A DNA stretch of 64,000 bases, taken from positions 2,170,001-2,234,000 of the forward strand of contig OZ242017.1 in assembly GCA_965204835.1 (NCBI GenBank), in the 5' to 3' direction. The notes below the pieces were generated by a model. The model was not told where the DNA came from. It ran no database searches and saw only the letters and a list, made by a program, of their open reading frames with translations. Source of the DNA: VXMT01 sp965204835. GTDB lineage: Bacteria; Chloroflexota; Dehalococcoidia; UBA2979. A program made the position numbers and the translations under genes. Positions 41,403 to 49,924 of the stretch are shown here, one piece after another. Within the stretch, counting starts at the first letter, position 1; the number at the start of each line of letters is the position of its first letter.

Positions 41403-42205
41403 GCGATATGAACGGGCAGGAGTCCGGCCAGCCGCTGCTGGAGGTCCGCGACCTCCGCGTCAGCGTGGCCGCGGACCCCGAGATCGAGATCGTCAAGGGC
41501 GTCAACCTGACAGTGCGCCCCGGTGAGGTGCATGCGCTGATGGGGCCGAACGGCTCCGGGAAGAGCACCCTCGCCAACGCCATCGCCGGCAGCCCGGAGT
41601 ACGTCGTCGACGGCGGCGAGGTGCACTTCCAGGGCGAGGACATCACGCTGCTCACCGCCGACAAGCGCGCGCGCATGGGCATGTTCCTCTCGTTCCAGTA
41701 CCCCACCCCCATCCCCGGCGTGACGATGGTGAACCTGCTGCGCATGGCCATGAAGGCCCGCAGCGGCGAGGAGCCCCCGGCGCGCGAGTTCCTGGGCCAG
41801 CTCCGCGAGGTGCTCCAGACGCTCCGCATCGAGGAGGACTTCGCCCGCCGTTACGTCAACGACGGCTTCTCCGGCGGCGAGAAGAAGCGCGCCGAGATCC
41901 TCCAGCTCGGCATGCTCAAGCCGCAGCTCGCCATCCTCGACGAGACCGACTCGGGCCTCGACGTGGACGCGCTGCGCACCGTCGCCGAGGGCGTGAACGC
42001 GCTCCACAACCCGGAGATGGGCATCCTGCTCATCACGCACTACCAGCGCATCCTCAACTACATCACCCCGGACTTCGTGCATGTGCTCGTCGACGGCCGC
42101 ATCGTCCGCTCCGGCGGCGCGGACCTCGCGCACCGCATCGAGGCCGACGGCTACGACCCAATCCTGCAAGAGCTCGGCGAGCCCGCCGGCGCAGCGGCGA
42201 ACTAG
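41399..42205 (+). CDS. sufC: Fe-S cluster assembly ATPase SufC
   Basis: A 268-residue ABC ATPase: Walker A GPNGSGKST, signature FSGGEKKRAEI, Walker B LAILDETDSGLD and ITHYQRIL switch. The ETDSGLD form and KKRAEILQ are SufC hallmarks. Works with SufB and SufD as the scaffold complex in the cytosol. GTG start overlaps sufR. Confidence 0.96.
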   Translation: MSDMNGQESGQPLLEVRDLRVSVAADPEIEIVKGVNLTVRPGEVHALMGPNGSGKSTLANAIAGSPEYVVDGGEVHFQGEDITLLTADKRARMGMFLSFQYPTPIPGVTMVNLLRMAMKARSGEEPPAREFLGQLREVLQTLRIEEDFARRYVNDGFSGGEKKRAEILQLGMLKPQLAILDETDSGLDVDALRTVAEGVNALHNPEMGILLITHYQRILNYITPDFVHVLVDGRIVRSGGADLAHRIEADGYDPILQELGEPAGAAAN

Positions 42206-42214
42206 GGGGCGACG

Positions 42215-43633
42215 ATGACGACCGTGAACCCAAAGGCGCGTGAGGCCGTCGGCGAGTACCAGTGGGGCTTCCACGACACCGAAGCGCCGCTCTTCCGCGC
42301 CGACAAGGGGCTCGACGAGGAGGTCGTGCGCCAGATCTCCGGGCTCAAGGACGAGCCGGAGTGGATGCGCGAGTTCCGCCTGGAGTCGCTCCGCACCTTC
42401 TTCGAGAAGGACGACCCGACGTGGGCCGGCAGCCCCGACCTCCTCGACGCCATCGACTTCGACGCCATCACCTACTACGTCCGCGCGACCGACCGCGACT
42501 CGACGGACTGGGACGACGTGCCCGAGTACATCAAGGACACGTTCGACAAGCTCGGCATCCCCGAGGCCGAGCGCCAGTTCCTGGCGGGCGCGGGCGCGCA
42601 GTACGACTCCGAGGTGGTCTACCACAACATCCGCGAGGACCTCGCCAAGCAGGGCGTGGTCTTCCTCGGCATGGACCAGGGGCTCGCCGAGTACGGCGAC
42701 CTGGTGGAGGAGCACTTCGGCACGGTGGTGCCGCCCGGTGACAACAAGTACGCGGCGCTGAACAGCGCGGTGTGGTCCGGCGGCTCGTTCATCTACGTGC
42801 CGCCCGGCGTCCACGTCGAGGTGCCGCTGCAGGCCTACTTCCGCATCAACACCGAGAGCATGGGCCAGTTCGAGCGGACGCTGATCATCGCCGACGAGGG
42901 CTCGTACGTGCACTACGTGGAGGGCTGCACCGCGCCCATCTACAGCACGGACTCGCTGCACTCGGCCGTGGTCGAGATCATCGTCAAGAAGGACGCGCGC
43001 GTCCGCTACACGACGATCCAGAACTGGTCGAACAACGTCTACAACCTCGTCACCAAGCGCGCCGTCGCGTACGAGAACGCCGTGATGGAGTGGGTGGACG
43101 GCAACATCGGCTCGAAGCTGACGATGAAGTACCCCTCGGTCTACCTCATGGAGCCGGGCGCGCACGGCGAGATCCTCTCGCTGGCGTTCGCAGGCGACGG
43201 GCAGCACCAGGACGCGGGCGGCAAGGTCATCCACGTCGCGCCCGACACCTCCTCGGCCATCGTCTCGAAGTCTGTCTCGCGCGGCAGCGGCCGCACCTCC
43301 TACCGCGGCCTGCTCAAGGTCGAGGAGGGCGCCGAGGGCTCGACCTCGACGGTGCGCTGCGACGCACTGCTGCTGGACGAGCACTCCCGCTCCGACACCT
43401 ACCCGACCATGGAGGTGGACGAGGAGCGCGTGAACATCGGCCATGAGGCCTCCGTCTCCAAGCTCGGCGACGACCAGCTCTTCTACCTGATGTCGCGCGG
43501 GCTCACCGAGGAAGAGGCCGGCAAGATGGTCGTCAACGGCTTCGTCGAGCCGATCGTCAAGGAGCTCCCGATGGAGTACGCCATCGAGCTCAACCGCCTC
43601 ATCGAGCTGCAGATGGAAGGCTCGGTCGGCTAG
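42215..43633 (+). CDS. sufB: Fe-S cluster assembly scaffold SufB
   Basis: A 472-residue SufB. The core beta-helix is visible from VPLQAYFRINTES through EGCTAPIYSTDSLHSAVVEI to YEVRNTIQNW-like RYTTIQNWSNNVYN, with the C-terminal RSDTYPTMEVDEERVNIGHEASVSKLGDDQLFYL. The Cys in EGCTAP and in TVRCDAL are candidates for cluster assembly. Normal length. Nine bases after sufC. Confidence 0.96.
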   Translation: MTTVNPKAREAVGEYQWGFHDTEAPLFRADKGLDEEVVRQISGLKDEPEWMREFRLESLRTFFEKDDPTWAGSPDLLDAIDFDAITYYVRATDRDSTDWDDVPEYIKDTFDKLGIPEAERQFLAGAGAQYDSEVVYHNIREDLAKQGVVFLGMDQGLAEYGDLVEEHFGTVVPPGDNKYAALNSAVWSGGSFIYVPPGVHVEVPLQAYFRINTESMGQFERTLIIADEGSYVHYVEGCTAPIYSTDSLHSAVVEIIVKKDARVRYTTIQNWSNNVYNLVTKRAVAYENAVMEWVDGNIGSKLTMKYPSVYLMEPGAHGEILSLAFAGDGQHQDAGGKVIHVAPDTSSAIVSKSVSRGSGRTSYRGLLKVEEGAEGSTSTVRCDALLLDEHSRSDTYPTMEVDEERVNIGHEASVSKLGDDQLFYLMSRGLTEEEAGKMVVNGFVEPIVKELPMEYAIELNRLIELQMEGSVG

Positions 43634-43661
43634 CGCCGGCCCCCCGGACGACAGGACGCCC

Positions 43662-44888
43662 ATGACGACCGACGCCGGTACCACCACCGACCACTACGCA
43701 GAGCCGGCCGTGATCGCCGCCGCCGACGGGCGCGGCGAACCCGGCTGGCTGCGCGACCGACGCGCCGAGGCCGCACGCGCCTTCGACGCCACCCCGCTGC
43801 CCACGCGCGCGCTGCGCCCGTGGCGCTACACCGACGTGACCGGGCTCGACTTCGCCGCCTTCGCCCCATCGGGCGGGGCGCTGCGCATCGACGCCAACGC
43901 GCCGGACGGCGCGTACGCCGGGACCATCGCGGACGCCCTCGACAGCCACGAGGCGCTGGTGCGCGACGGCCTCGGCTCGCTGACCCCGGCGACCGAGGGC
44001 AAGTTCACAGCCGCCAACGCCGCGCTGTGGAGCGACGGCGTGCTCGTACACGCTCCGGCCCGCTCGGTCTTCGAGGAGCCCGTGGTCGCCGAGCTCGACG
44101 TGGCCGACGGCGACGCCGCGGTCTTCCCGCGCGTGCTCGTCGTGGCCGGCGAGCAGGCCGAGGTGACCGTGGTGCTGCGCATGCGCTCCGGCGACGCGCC
44201 GCTGCTCGCGGCGGGCGTCGTCGAGATTGAGGCCGCGCAGGCCGCGCGCGTGCGGCTGCTGCTCGACGACCGCTGGGGCGCGGACACGCAGGACTACACC
44301 ACCGTCCGCGCGCGGCTCGGCCGCGACGCCGACCTGCAAGTCGCCTCGATCGCCATCGGCGCGCGCGTGCTCAAGCAGACCGTCGAGGTCACGCTGGAGG
44401 GCGAGGGCGCCAACTCGGCGATCCGCGCCGTCGCGCTCGGCGACGAAGACCAGCACTTCGACTTCGTCACGCTGCAGGACCACACCGGCCCGCGCACCAC
44501 CTCGGACGTCGAGGTGAAGGCCGCGCTCGCCGGGGCGTCGCGCTCGATCTACTACGGCATCACGCGCGTCGGCGAGGAGGCCGCGGGGGCGGAGGCGAAC
44601 CAGCAGAACCGCAACCTGCTGCTCTCGAACTCCTCGAAGGCCGACTCCGACCCGGTGCTCGAGATCCTGACCGCCGACGTGATCCGCTGCGGCCACGGCG
44701 CCACCGTGGGGCCGGTGGACGAGGAGGCGCTGTTCTACCTCCAGAGCCGCGGCCTCGACCGCCGCACCTCGCTGCAACTGCTCGTGAGCGGCTTCTTCCA
44801 GTCCGTGCTCCGAGACGTGCGCCTCGAAGGCGTCGCCGAGGAGCTCGAGGAGACGGTCTTCGCCAAGCTGGCGCTGGCCGAGCTCTAG
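43662..44888 (+). CDS. sufD: Fe-S cluster assembly protein SufD
   Basis: A 408-residue SufD, paralog of SufB. The N-terminal helical part has LPTRALRPWRYTDVTGLDF (the W-R-Y-T segment is typical). The beta-helix continues to SDPVLEILTADVIRCGHGATVGPVDEEALFYLQSRGLD, whose Cys-Gly-His is the conserved SufD cluster/iron region. Forms SufBC2D with the two preceding products. Confidence 0.95.
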   Translation: MTTDAGTTTDHYAEPAVIAAADGRGEPGWLRDRRAEAARAFDATPLPTRALRPWRYTDVTGLDFAAFAPSGGALRIDANAPDGAYAGTIADALDSHEALVRDGLGSLTPATEGKFTAANAALWSDGVLVHAPARSVFEEPVVAELDVADGDAAVFPRVLVVAGEQAEVTVVLRMRSGDAPLLAAGVVEIEAAQAARVRLLLDDRWGADTQDYTTVRARLGRDADLQVASIAIGARVLKQTVEVTLEGEGANSAIRAVALGDEDQHFDFVTLQDHTGPRTTSDVEVKAALAGASRSIYYGITRVGEEAAGAEANQQNRNLLLSNSSKADSDPVLEILTADVIRCGHGATVGPVDEEALFYLQSRGLDRRTSLQLLVSGFFQSVLRDVRLEGVAEELEETVFAKLALAEL

Positions 44889-44913
44889 ACCGGTCGCGGG
44901 GAAGGTTGCGCCC

Positions 44914-45234
44914 GTGCCGCCTGAGCGCGTCGCCTCGGTCTCCGACATCCCCGAGGGCGAGGTGCGCGTGGTGACATGCGCAAGCGGACGCTCACTCGCC
45001 GTCAGCAACATCGAGGGCGAGCTGTTCGCCATCGACAACGTCTGCACCCACGACGACGGCCCGCTCGGCGAGGGACAGCTGCGCCGGGGCCGCGTGATCT
45101 GCCCGCGCCACGGCGCGGCCTTCGACGCGCGCACCGGGCGCGCGCTCACGCTCCCGGCCGTCCGCGGCGTCAACGCCTACGACGTCACCGTCGACGGCGA
45201 GGACGTGCTCGTGGATTGCGAGGCGGCATCGTGA
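44914..45234 (+). CDS. Rieske 2Fe-2S ferredoxin-like protein in the suf operon
   Basis: A 106-residue Rieske-fold protein with both ligand pairs: C-T-H in VCTHDDGPLGEG and C-P-R-H in VICPRHGAAFDARTG. Resembles NirD-type and bacterial Rieske ferredoxins. GTG 44914 lies 25 bases after sufD, and the stop overlaps sufS by 4 bases. Its place between sufD and sufS suggests electron supply to Fe-S assembly or sulfur transfer, but this is inference. Confidence 0.92.
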   Translation: MPPERVASVSDIPEGEVRVVTCASGRSLAVSNIEGELFAIDNVCTHDDGPLGEGQLRRGRVICPRHGAAFDARTGRALTLPAVRGVNAYDVTVDGEDVLVDCEAAS

Positions 45235-46517
45235 CCAGCGTCTTCGACGGCGTCGGCAGCTCCGCCTACGGCTTCGACGTCGAGCGCATCCGCCGTGACT
45301 TCCCCGTGCTCAAGCGCGAGGTCAACGGCCACACCCTCGTGTACCTCGACAACGCGGCCACCTCGCAGCGGCCCGTGCAGGTGCTGGCGGAGATCACGCG
45401 CTTCTACCGCGACAGCAATGCCAACATCCACCGCGGCGTGCACACGCTCTCCGTGGAGGCGACCGACCAGTACGAGGGCGTCCGCGAGAAGGTGCGCGAC
45501 TTCATCGGCGCGCCGTCGGCGTCCGAGATCATCTTCACCCGCAACACCACCGAGTCGATCAACCTCGTCGCGCACTCGTGGGCGCGCACCTTCATGGAAG
45601 AAGGCGACGAGGTGGTGATCTCCGAGATCGAGCACCACTCCAACATCGTGCCGTGGCAGATGCTGCGCGACGAGCGCGGCATCGTGCTGCGCCACATCCC
45701 GATGCTCGACGACGGCACGCTCGACCTCGACGAGGCGCGCAAGCTCATCAACCCGCGCACGCGGCTGCTCGCGATCACGCTGATGTCGAACGCCCTCGGC
45801 AGCATCGTCCCCGTCGGCGAGCTGGCCGACCTGGCGCACGCGCGCGGCGCGCGGGTGCTGGTCGACGCGGCGCAGGCTGCGCCGCACCTGCCGGTCGACG
45901 TCGGCGACCTCGGCGCGGACTTCCTCGCGTTCTCCGCCCACAAGATGCTCGGCCCCACCGGCGTCGGCGTGCTCTGGGCGCGCGGCGAGCTCCTCGAAGC
46001 CATGCCGCCGTTCCTCGGCGGCGGCGACATGATCGCCACCGTCTCGCTCACCGAGTCGACGTGGAACGAGGTGCCCCACAAGTTCGAGGCGGGCACCCCC
46101 AACGTCGGCGGCGTCGTCGCCTTCGGCACGGCCATCGACTACCTGCAGGCGCTCGGCATGGACCGCGTGCGCGCGCACGAGCGCGAGCTCACCGGCTACG
46201 CGCTCGGCAAGCTGATCGACGTGCCCGGCGTGACGCTGCACGGCCCCCTCGACCCCGACCTGCGCGGCGGCGTGGTCTCGTTCAGCCTCGAGGGCGTGCA
46301 CCCGCACGACGTGGGGCAGGTGCTGGACAGCCGCGGCGTGGCGATCCGCGCCGGGCACCACTGCGCGCAGCCCGTGATGATCCGCCTCGGCGTCCCGGCT
46401 ACCGCCCGCGCATCGTTCTACATCTACAACACGCGCGAGGAGGTCGACGCGCTCGAGGACGCTGTCCGCGAGACCGCGAGCTACTTCGGCGTCGCGCCGC
46501 GCGCGTCGGCGGGCTAG
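45231..46517 (+). CDS. sufS: Cysteine desulfurase SufS
   Basis: A 428-residue class II PLP cysteine desulfurase. VYLDNAATSQRP start, PLP Lys in FSAHKMLGPTGVG, RNTTESINLVAHSW, EHHSNIVPWQ and the active Cys in RAGHHCAQPVM. The Cys loop is the short SufS type that needs SufU. GTG 45231 is chosen because it overlaps the Rieske stop and starts a family-typical N-terminus. Delivers sulfur from cysteine to the scaffold. Confidence 0.96.
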   Translation: MTSVFDGVGSSAYGFDVERIRRDFPVLKREVNGHTLVYLDNAATSQRPVQVLAEITRFYRDSNANIHRGVHTLSVEATDQYEGVREKVRDFIGAPSASEIIFTRNTTESINLVAHSWARTFMEEGDEVVISEIEHHSNIVPWQMLRDERGIVLRHIPMLDDGTLDLDEARKLINPRTRLLAITLMSNALGSIVPVGELADLAHARGARVLVDAAQAAPHLPVDVGDLGADFLAFSAHKMLGPTGVGVLWARGELLEAMPPFLGGGDMIATVSLTESTWNEVPHKFEAGTPNVGGVVAFGTAIDYLQALGMDRVRAHERELTGYALGKLIDVPGVTLHGPLDPDLRGGVVSFSLEGVHPHDVGQVLDSRGVAIRAGHHCAQPVMIRLGVPATARASFYIYNTREEVDALEDAVRETASYFGVAPRASAG

Positions 46518-46519
46518 CC

Positions 46520-46999
46520 ATGACCAGCGCGGCCCTCGACGACCTCTACCGCGAGATCCTGCTCGACCACTACCGCAGCCCGCGCAACCGCGGCCGCCTC
46601 GACGCGCCCTCGGCAAGCGCCGACGGCGCGAACCCGCTCTGCGGCGACCAGATTACGCTCGATGTGGTGCTGGACGACGACGGCAACGTCGTCGACGTGG
46701 CGTTCGAGGGCTCGGGCTGCTCGATCTCGCAGGCGTCGAGTTCGATGATGACCGGGTACGTGAAGGGGCGCCCCGCCGCGGAGGCCCTCGCGGGCGTCGA
46801 GGCGTTTCAGCGCATGATGGTCGACGGCGAGCCCCTCGACGAGGAGTTCGGCGACATCGAGGCGCTGTCCGGGGTGCGCAAGTTCCCCGTGCGGGTAAAG
46901 TGTGCATCGCTCGCCTGGAAGACCCTCGAGCAGGCGCTGACCGCCGACGAGAGCCAGGCCGATCCCGTCACGACGGACGAGAGGAGCATGACGACATGA
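46520..46999 (+). CDS. sufU: Sulfur-transfer protein SufU
   Basis: A 159-residue SufU. The zinc/sulfur ligands are in ANPLCGDQITLDV, EGSGCSISQASSSMM and VRVKCASLAWKTLEQAL. Accepts persulfide sulfur from SufS by zinc-ligand exchange. ATG 46520 comes two bases after the sufS stop. The C-terminus extends about 15 residues past the usual end. Its stop overlaps the next gene (ATGA). Confidence 0.95.
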   Translation: MTSAALDDLYREILLDHYRSPRNRGRLDAPSASADGANPLCGDQITLDVVLDDDGNVVDVAFEGSGCSISQASSSMMTGYVKGRPAAEALAGVEAFQRMMVDGEPLDEEFGDIEALSGVRKFPVRVKCASLAWKTLEQALTADESQADPVTTDERSMTT

Positions 47000-47325
47000 C
47001 CGAAGCGACTTCCGTGGAGCGCCCCAGCGTCGACACGCTGCGCGAGATCCTGCGCGACATCCAGGACCCCGAGCTGCGCATGAGCATCGTCGACCTCGGC
47101 CTCGTCTACCACGTCGACATCGACGGCGACGGCCTCGTCACCATCGACCTCACGCTGACCACGCCCGCGTGCCCGATCGGGCCGATGCTGCAGGGGCAGG
47201 CCTACCACATGCTCACGCAGCTCGAGGGCGTCGAGGACGTCGAGGTGAACCTCGTGTGGGACCCGCCGTGGGACCCCAAGACCATGGCCTCCGAAGAGGT
47301 CCGGATGCAGCTCGGCATCTGGTAG
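46996..47325 (+). CDS. sufT: SufT-like metal-sulfur cluster assembly factor (DUF59/MIP18)
   Basis: A 109-residue DUF59 protein: LREILRDIQDPELRMSIVDLGLVYHVDID, the reactive Cys in LTTPACPIGPMLQG, and VNLVWDPPWDPKTMA. In this operon position it is generally called SufT and helps mature Fe-S proteins. ATG 46996 overlaps the sufU stop. Last gene of the suf operon; 44 bases follow before the solute-binding protein gene. Confidence 0.92.
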   Translation: MTEATSVERPSVDTLREILRDIQDPELRMSIVDLGLVYHVDIDGDGLVTIDLTLTTPACPIGPMLQGQAYHMLTQLEGVEDVEVNLVWDPPWDPKTMASEEVRMQLGIW

Positions 47326-47369
47326 GCCACCACCTACCGCGTGGAGCCCCTCGCGCGATCGCACACCGC

Positions 47370-49073
47370 ATGACGTCCAACGCAGCACCCGCATGGCTGC
47401 GGCCTCGCAGCCGCCGCGACGTGCTGCGCCTCGGCGTCGGAGCGTTCGCCGCGGCGCTCCTCGCCGCCTGCACCACGCCCGAGGACGAGGACCCGGACAC
47501 AACCGCCGAGGAGACGCCGGCGCCCACGCCCGTCGCGTCGCTGGCGGTCGCGCCCATGCCGGCCATCCCGGCCGTGCCCACCAACGGCCTGCTCCGCCTC
47601 GGGGCCGTCGGCGAGCCGCAGGTCTCGCCGGCCCTCGTCTACTCGACGCTGGTCGCGGTCGATCCGCGCGACGCGACGATCCACAGCGACCTCGCCGACT
47701 TCGTGGAGCAGCCGGACCCGCTCACGCTCACGGCCGCGCTCAACGAGCACGCCGCCTTCCATCCCGCCGCCACCACCAACGGCCGCAGCGCGACCTCCGA
47801 GCCGATCGACGCGAGCGAGATCGCGCGCGACTTCGCCATCCGCGCCGACGCCTCCGAGTTCCTGTTCAGCCAGGTGGTCGAGGACGCCGTCGCCGTCGAC
47901 GCGATGACCCTGCGGCTCCAGCTGCGCGCCCCCTTCGCGCTGCTCCTCGAACAGCTCGGCGACGCCGGGACGGCGGGCATCCGCGCCGCCGCGCCCTCCA
48001 CGGTCGGCATCCCGCTCGGCAGCGGCCCGTTCATCCCCGAGCGCAACGAGGACGGCGGCCTCACGCTCCGCCCGCACGCCGGCTACCACCGGCTGGGGCT
48101 GCCCCTGCTGCGGTCGATCCAGGTCGCGACGGCCGAGCGTGAACGCACCCTCGGGGCCGCCTTCGCCGGCGGCGCCCTCGACGTGCTCGCGCTCCGCACG
48201 CCCGACAGCGTCGAGCGCGCCGCGGAGCGTGCCGACTCGCGCGTGGCCGAGCGCAGCTCGAGGCGCGCGCGAGGGCTCGGACTGTCGCTCGTCGCGGCGA
48301 AGGGCGGACGCGACGTGCGGTTCCACCCCGCGTTCCAGGACCAGCGCGTCCGCCGCGCGGTCGCCCTCTCGCTGGACCACGAGGCCATCGCCGCATACGA
48401 CGACGCGATCGCGGCCGGCCCCGTCGGACCGGCGTTCGCCGCCGACGCCCTCGACCCCCTCGCGCTCGGCCGGCACGAGCTCTTCCAGCACGACCCGCGC
48501 GAGGCGACGCGCCTGCTCCAGGCCGCCGGCCACGAGGACATCACGTTCACCCTCGAAGCCCCACAGACGCAGCCGCTGCGGGGCCTCGCGCAGCTCATCG
48601 CCCGCCAGCTCCGCGAGGCCGGCTTCATGCCCGTCCTCGACCTCGTCGATCACGTCCGGCTGCAGGTCGACCTGGAGCAGGGCGACTTCCAGGCGATCCT
48701 CTTCGAGCTGGAGCCGGTGACCTCGCCCGACATCGGGCTGCGGCTCCACATGTCGGGCGGGCTCGCCGGCGTCTCCCCGTGGGGCTACTCGAACCCCATC
48801 TACGACGACGCCGTCCGCGCGGTACTCGGCAACATCGACCCCGGCGAACGCGCGGTCGCCGCCCGCGCCGCCCAGCAACTGCTCCTGGAGGACGTGCCCG
48901 CGATGATCCCGCTGCCCGAACCCGTCGAGCGCATCGCCATCGCGGGCACGGTCGGCGGCTACGAGTACGACGCGTACGACTTCAACGAGCGCGGCCTCGC
49001 CGCGCTGTGGCACGTCGACTCCGCCTCGACCCGCCATCCGGGGCGACCCGGCGCGGTGGGGGCATCCCTGTGA
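47370..49073 (+). CDS. Family 5 solute-binding lipoprotein (peptide/nickel type)
   Basis: A 567-residue SBP_bac_5 protein. The N-terminus RSRRDVLRLGVGAFAAALLAAC has a twin-Arg motif and a lipobox, so Tat export with lipid anchoring is likely. It has a long Thr/Pro tether, then PLTLTAALNEHAAFHPAA, PIDASEIARDFAIR, IPLGSGPFIPE, FQDQRVRRAVALSLDHEAIAAY and a PIYDDAVRAV stretch typical of the family. No permease or ATPase genes are adjacent, so it is an orphan. The ligand is unknown. Its stop overlaps the next gene. Confidence 0.85.
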   Translation: MTSNAAPAWLRPRSRRDVLRLGVGAFAAALLAACTTPEDEDPDTTAEETPAPTPVASLAVAPMPAIPAVPTNGLLRLGAVGEPQVSPALVYSTLVAVDPRDATIHSDLADFVEQPDPLTLTAALNEHAAFHPAATTNGRSATSEPIDASEIARDFAIRADASEFLFSQVVEDAVAVDAMTLRLQLRAPFALLLEQLGDAGTAGIRAAAPSTVGIPLGSGPFIPERNEDGGLTLRPHAGYHRLGLPLLRSIQVATAERERTLGAAFAGGALDVLALRTPDSVERAAERADSRVAERSSRRARGLGLSLVAAKGGRDVRFHPAFQDQRVRRAVALSLDHEAIAAYDDAIAAGPVGPAFAADALDPLALGRHELFQHDPREATRLLQAAGHEDITFTLEAPQTQPLRGLAQLIARQLREAGFMPVLDLVDHVRLQVDLEQGDFQAILFELEPVTSPDIGLRLHMSGGLAGVSPWGYSNPIYDDAVRAVLGNIDPGERAVAARAAQQLLLEDVPAMIPLPEPVERIAIAGTVGGYEYDAYDFNERGLAALWHVDSASTRHPGRPGAVGASL

Positions 49074-49912
49074 CCACACCCGCGACCCCACCCGCGCTCG
49101 ACCTCGACGCCCTCCGCGACGCACTCGAAAACGCCGTCCACGACGCGTGCGAGGCGATCCGCACGGTCATGCGCCGCGGCTCGGTCCGCGTCGGCCACAA
49201 GTGGGGCGAGGGCCCGGTCACCGAGGCCGACCACGCCGCCGACGAGATCCTGCACCGCCGCCTCACGCCCCTCATCGCCGGCGCGCACTGGCTCTCCGAG
49301 GAGTCCGAGCAGGAGCACGCCATCGTCCCCGGCGAGCCGACGTGGGTGATCGACCCGCTCGACGGGACGCGCGAGTTCCTCCGCGGCCTGCCGGAGTTCG
49401 GCGTCTCGGTCGGGCTCTTCGCCGGCGACCGGCTCGTGCTCGGCGCGGCGGGCCTGCCCGCGGGCGACGAGCCCGTCGTCTACAGCGGCATCGTCGACGA
49501 CGAGCGGCGCGAGGCCCGCGTCGACGGCACCCCGCTCCCGCCGCTCGAGCCGCCCGGCCTCGACGAAGACGGCGAGCCGGACCCGGGGCGCATCGTCGTC
49601 TCGCGCTGGGACTACGAGCACCGCAGGCTCCAGTACCGCCTGCCGTTCGACGTCTACCCGCTCGGCTCGGCGGTGGTGAAGCTCGTCCACGCCGCGACGG
49701 GCGAGGCCGGTGTCTACCTCTCGACCGGCCCTCGGTCCGTCTGGGACGCCGCCGGCGGCGCGGCGGTCCTCGCCGGCGCGGGCGGCGTGCTGCTCCAGGT
49801 CAACGGCGCCCCCCTCGCCCTCTCCCCCCAGCGCGAGCGCATCCCCCCGTTCGTCGCCGGCGAGCCGGGCCGTGCGACGGCGCTGCTCCGGAGCCTGGGC
49901 GTGGAGTTGTAG
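49070..49912 (+). CDS. Inositol monophosphatase/CysQ-family phosphatase
   Basis: A 280-residue Mg-dependent phosphatase: EADHAADEIL, SEESEQE, WVIDPLDGTREFLRGLPEFGVSVGL and SVWDAAGGAAVL are the metal-site motifs. Substrates of the family include inositol phosphates, fructose bisphosphate and 3'-phosphoadenosine phosphate; the last would fit the PAPS made by the cysC/sat pair elsewhere in the window, but this is speculation. GTG 49070 overlaps the upstream stop. Confidence 0.88.
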   Translation: MTTPATPPALDLDALRDALENAVHDACEAIRTVMRRGSVRVGHKWGEGPVTEADHAADEILHRRLTPLIAGAHWLSEESEQEHAIVPGEPTWVIDPLDGTREFLRGLPEFGVSVGLFAGDRLVLGAAGLPAGDEPVVYSGIVDDERREARVDGTPLPPLEPPGLDEDGEPDPGRIVVSRWDYEHRRLQYRLPFDVYPLGSAVVKLVHAATGEAGVYLSTGPRSVWDAAGGAAVLAGAGGVLLQVNGAPLALSPQRERIPPFVAGEPGRATALLRSLGVEL

Positions 49913-49924
49913 CGGCGGGGAACT

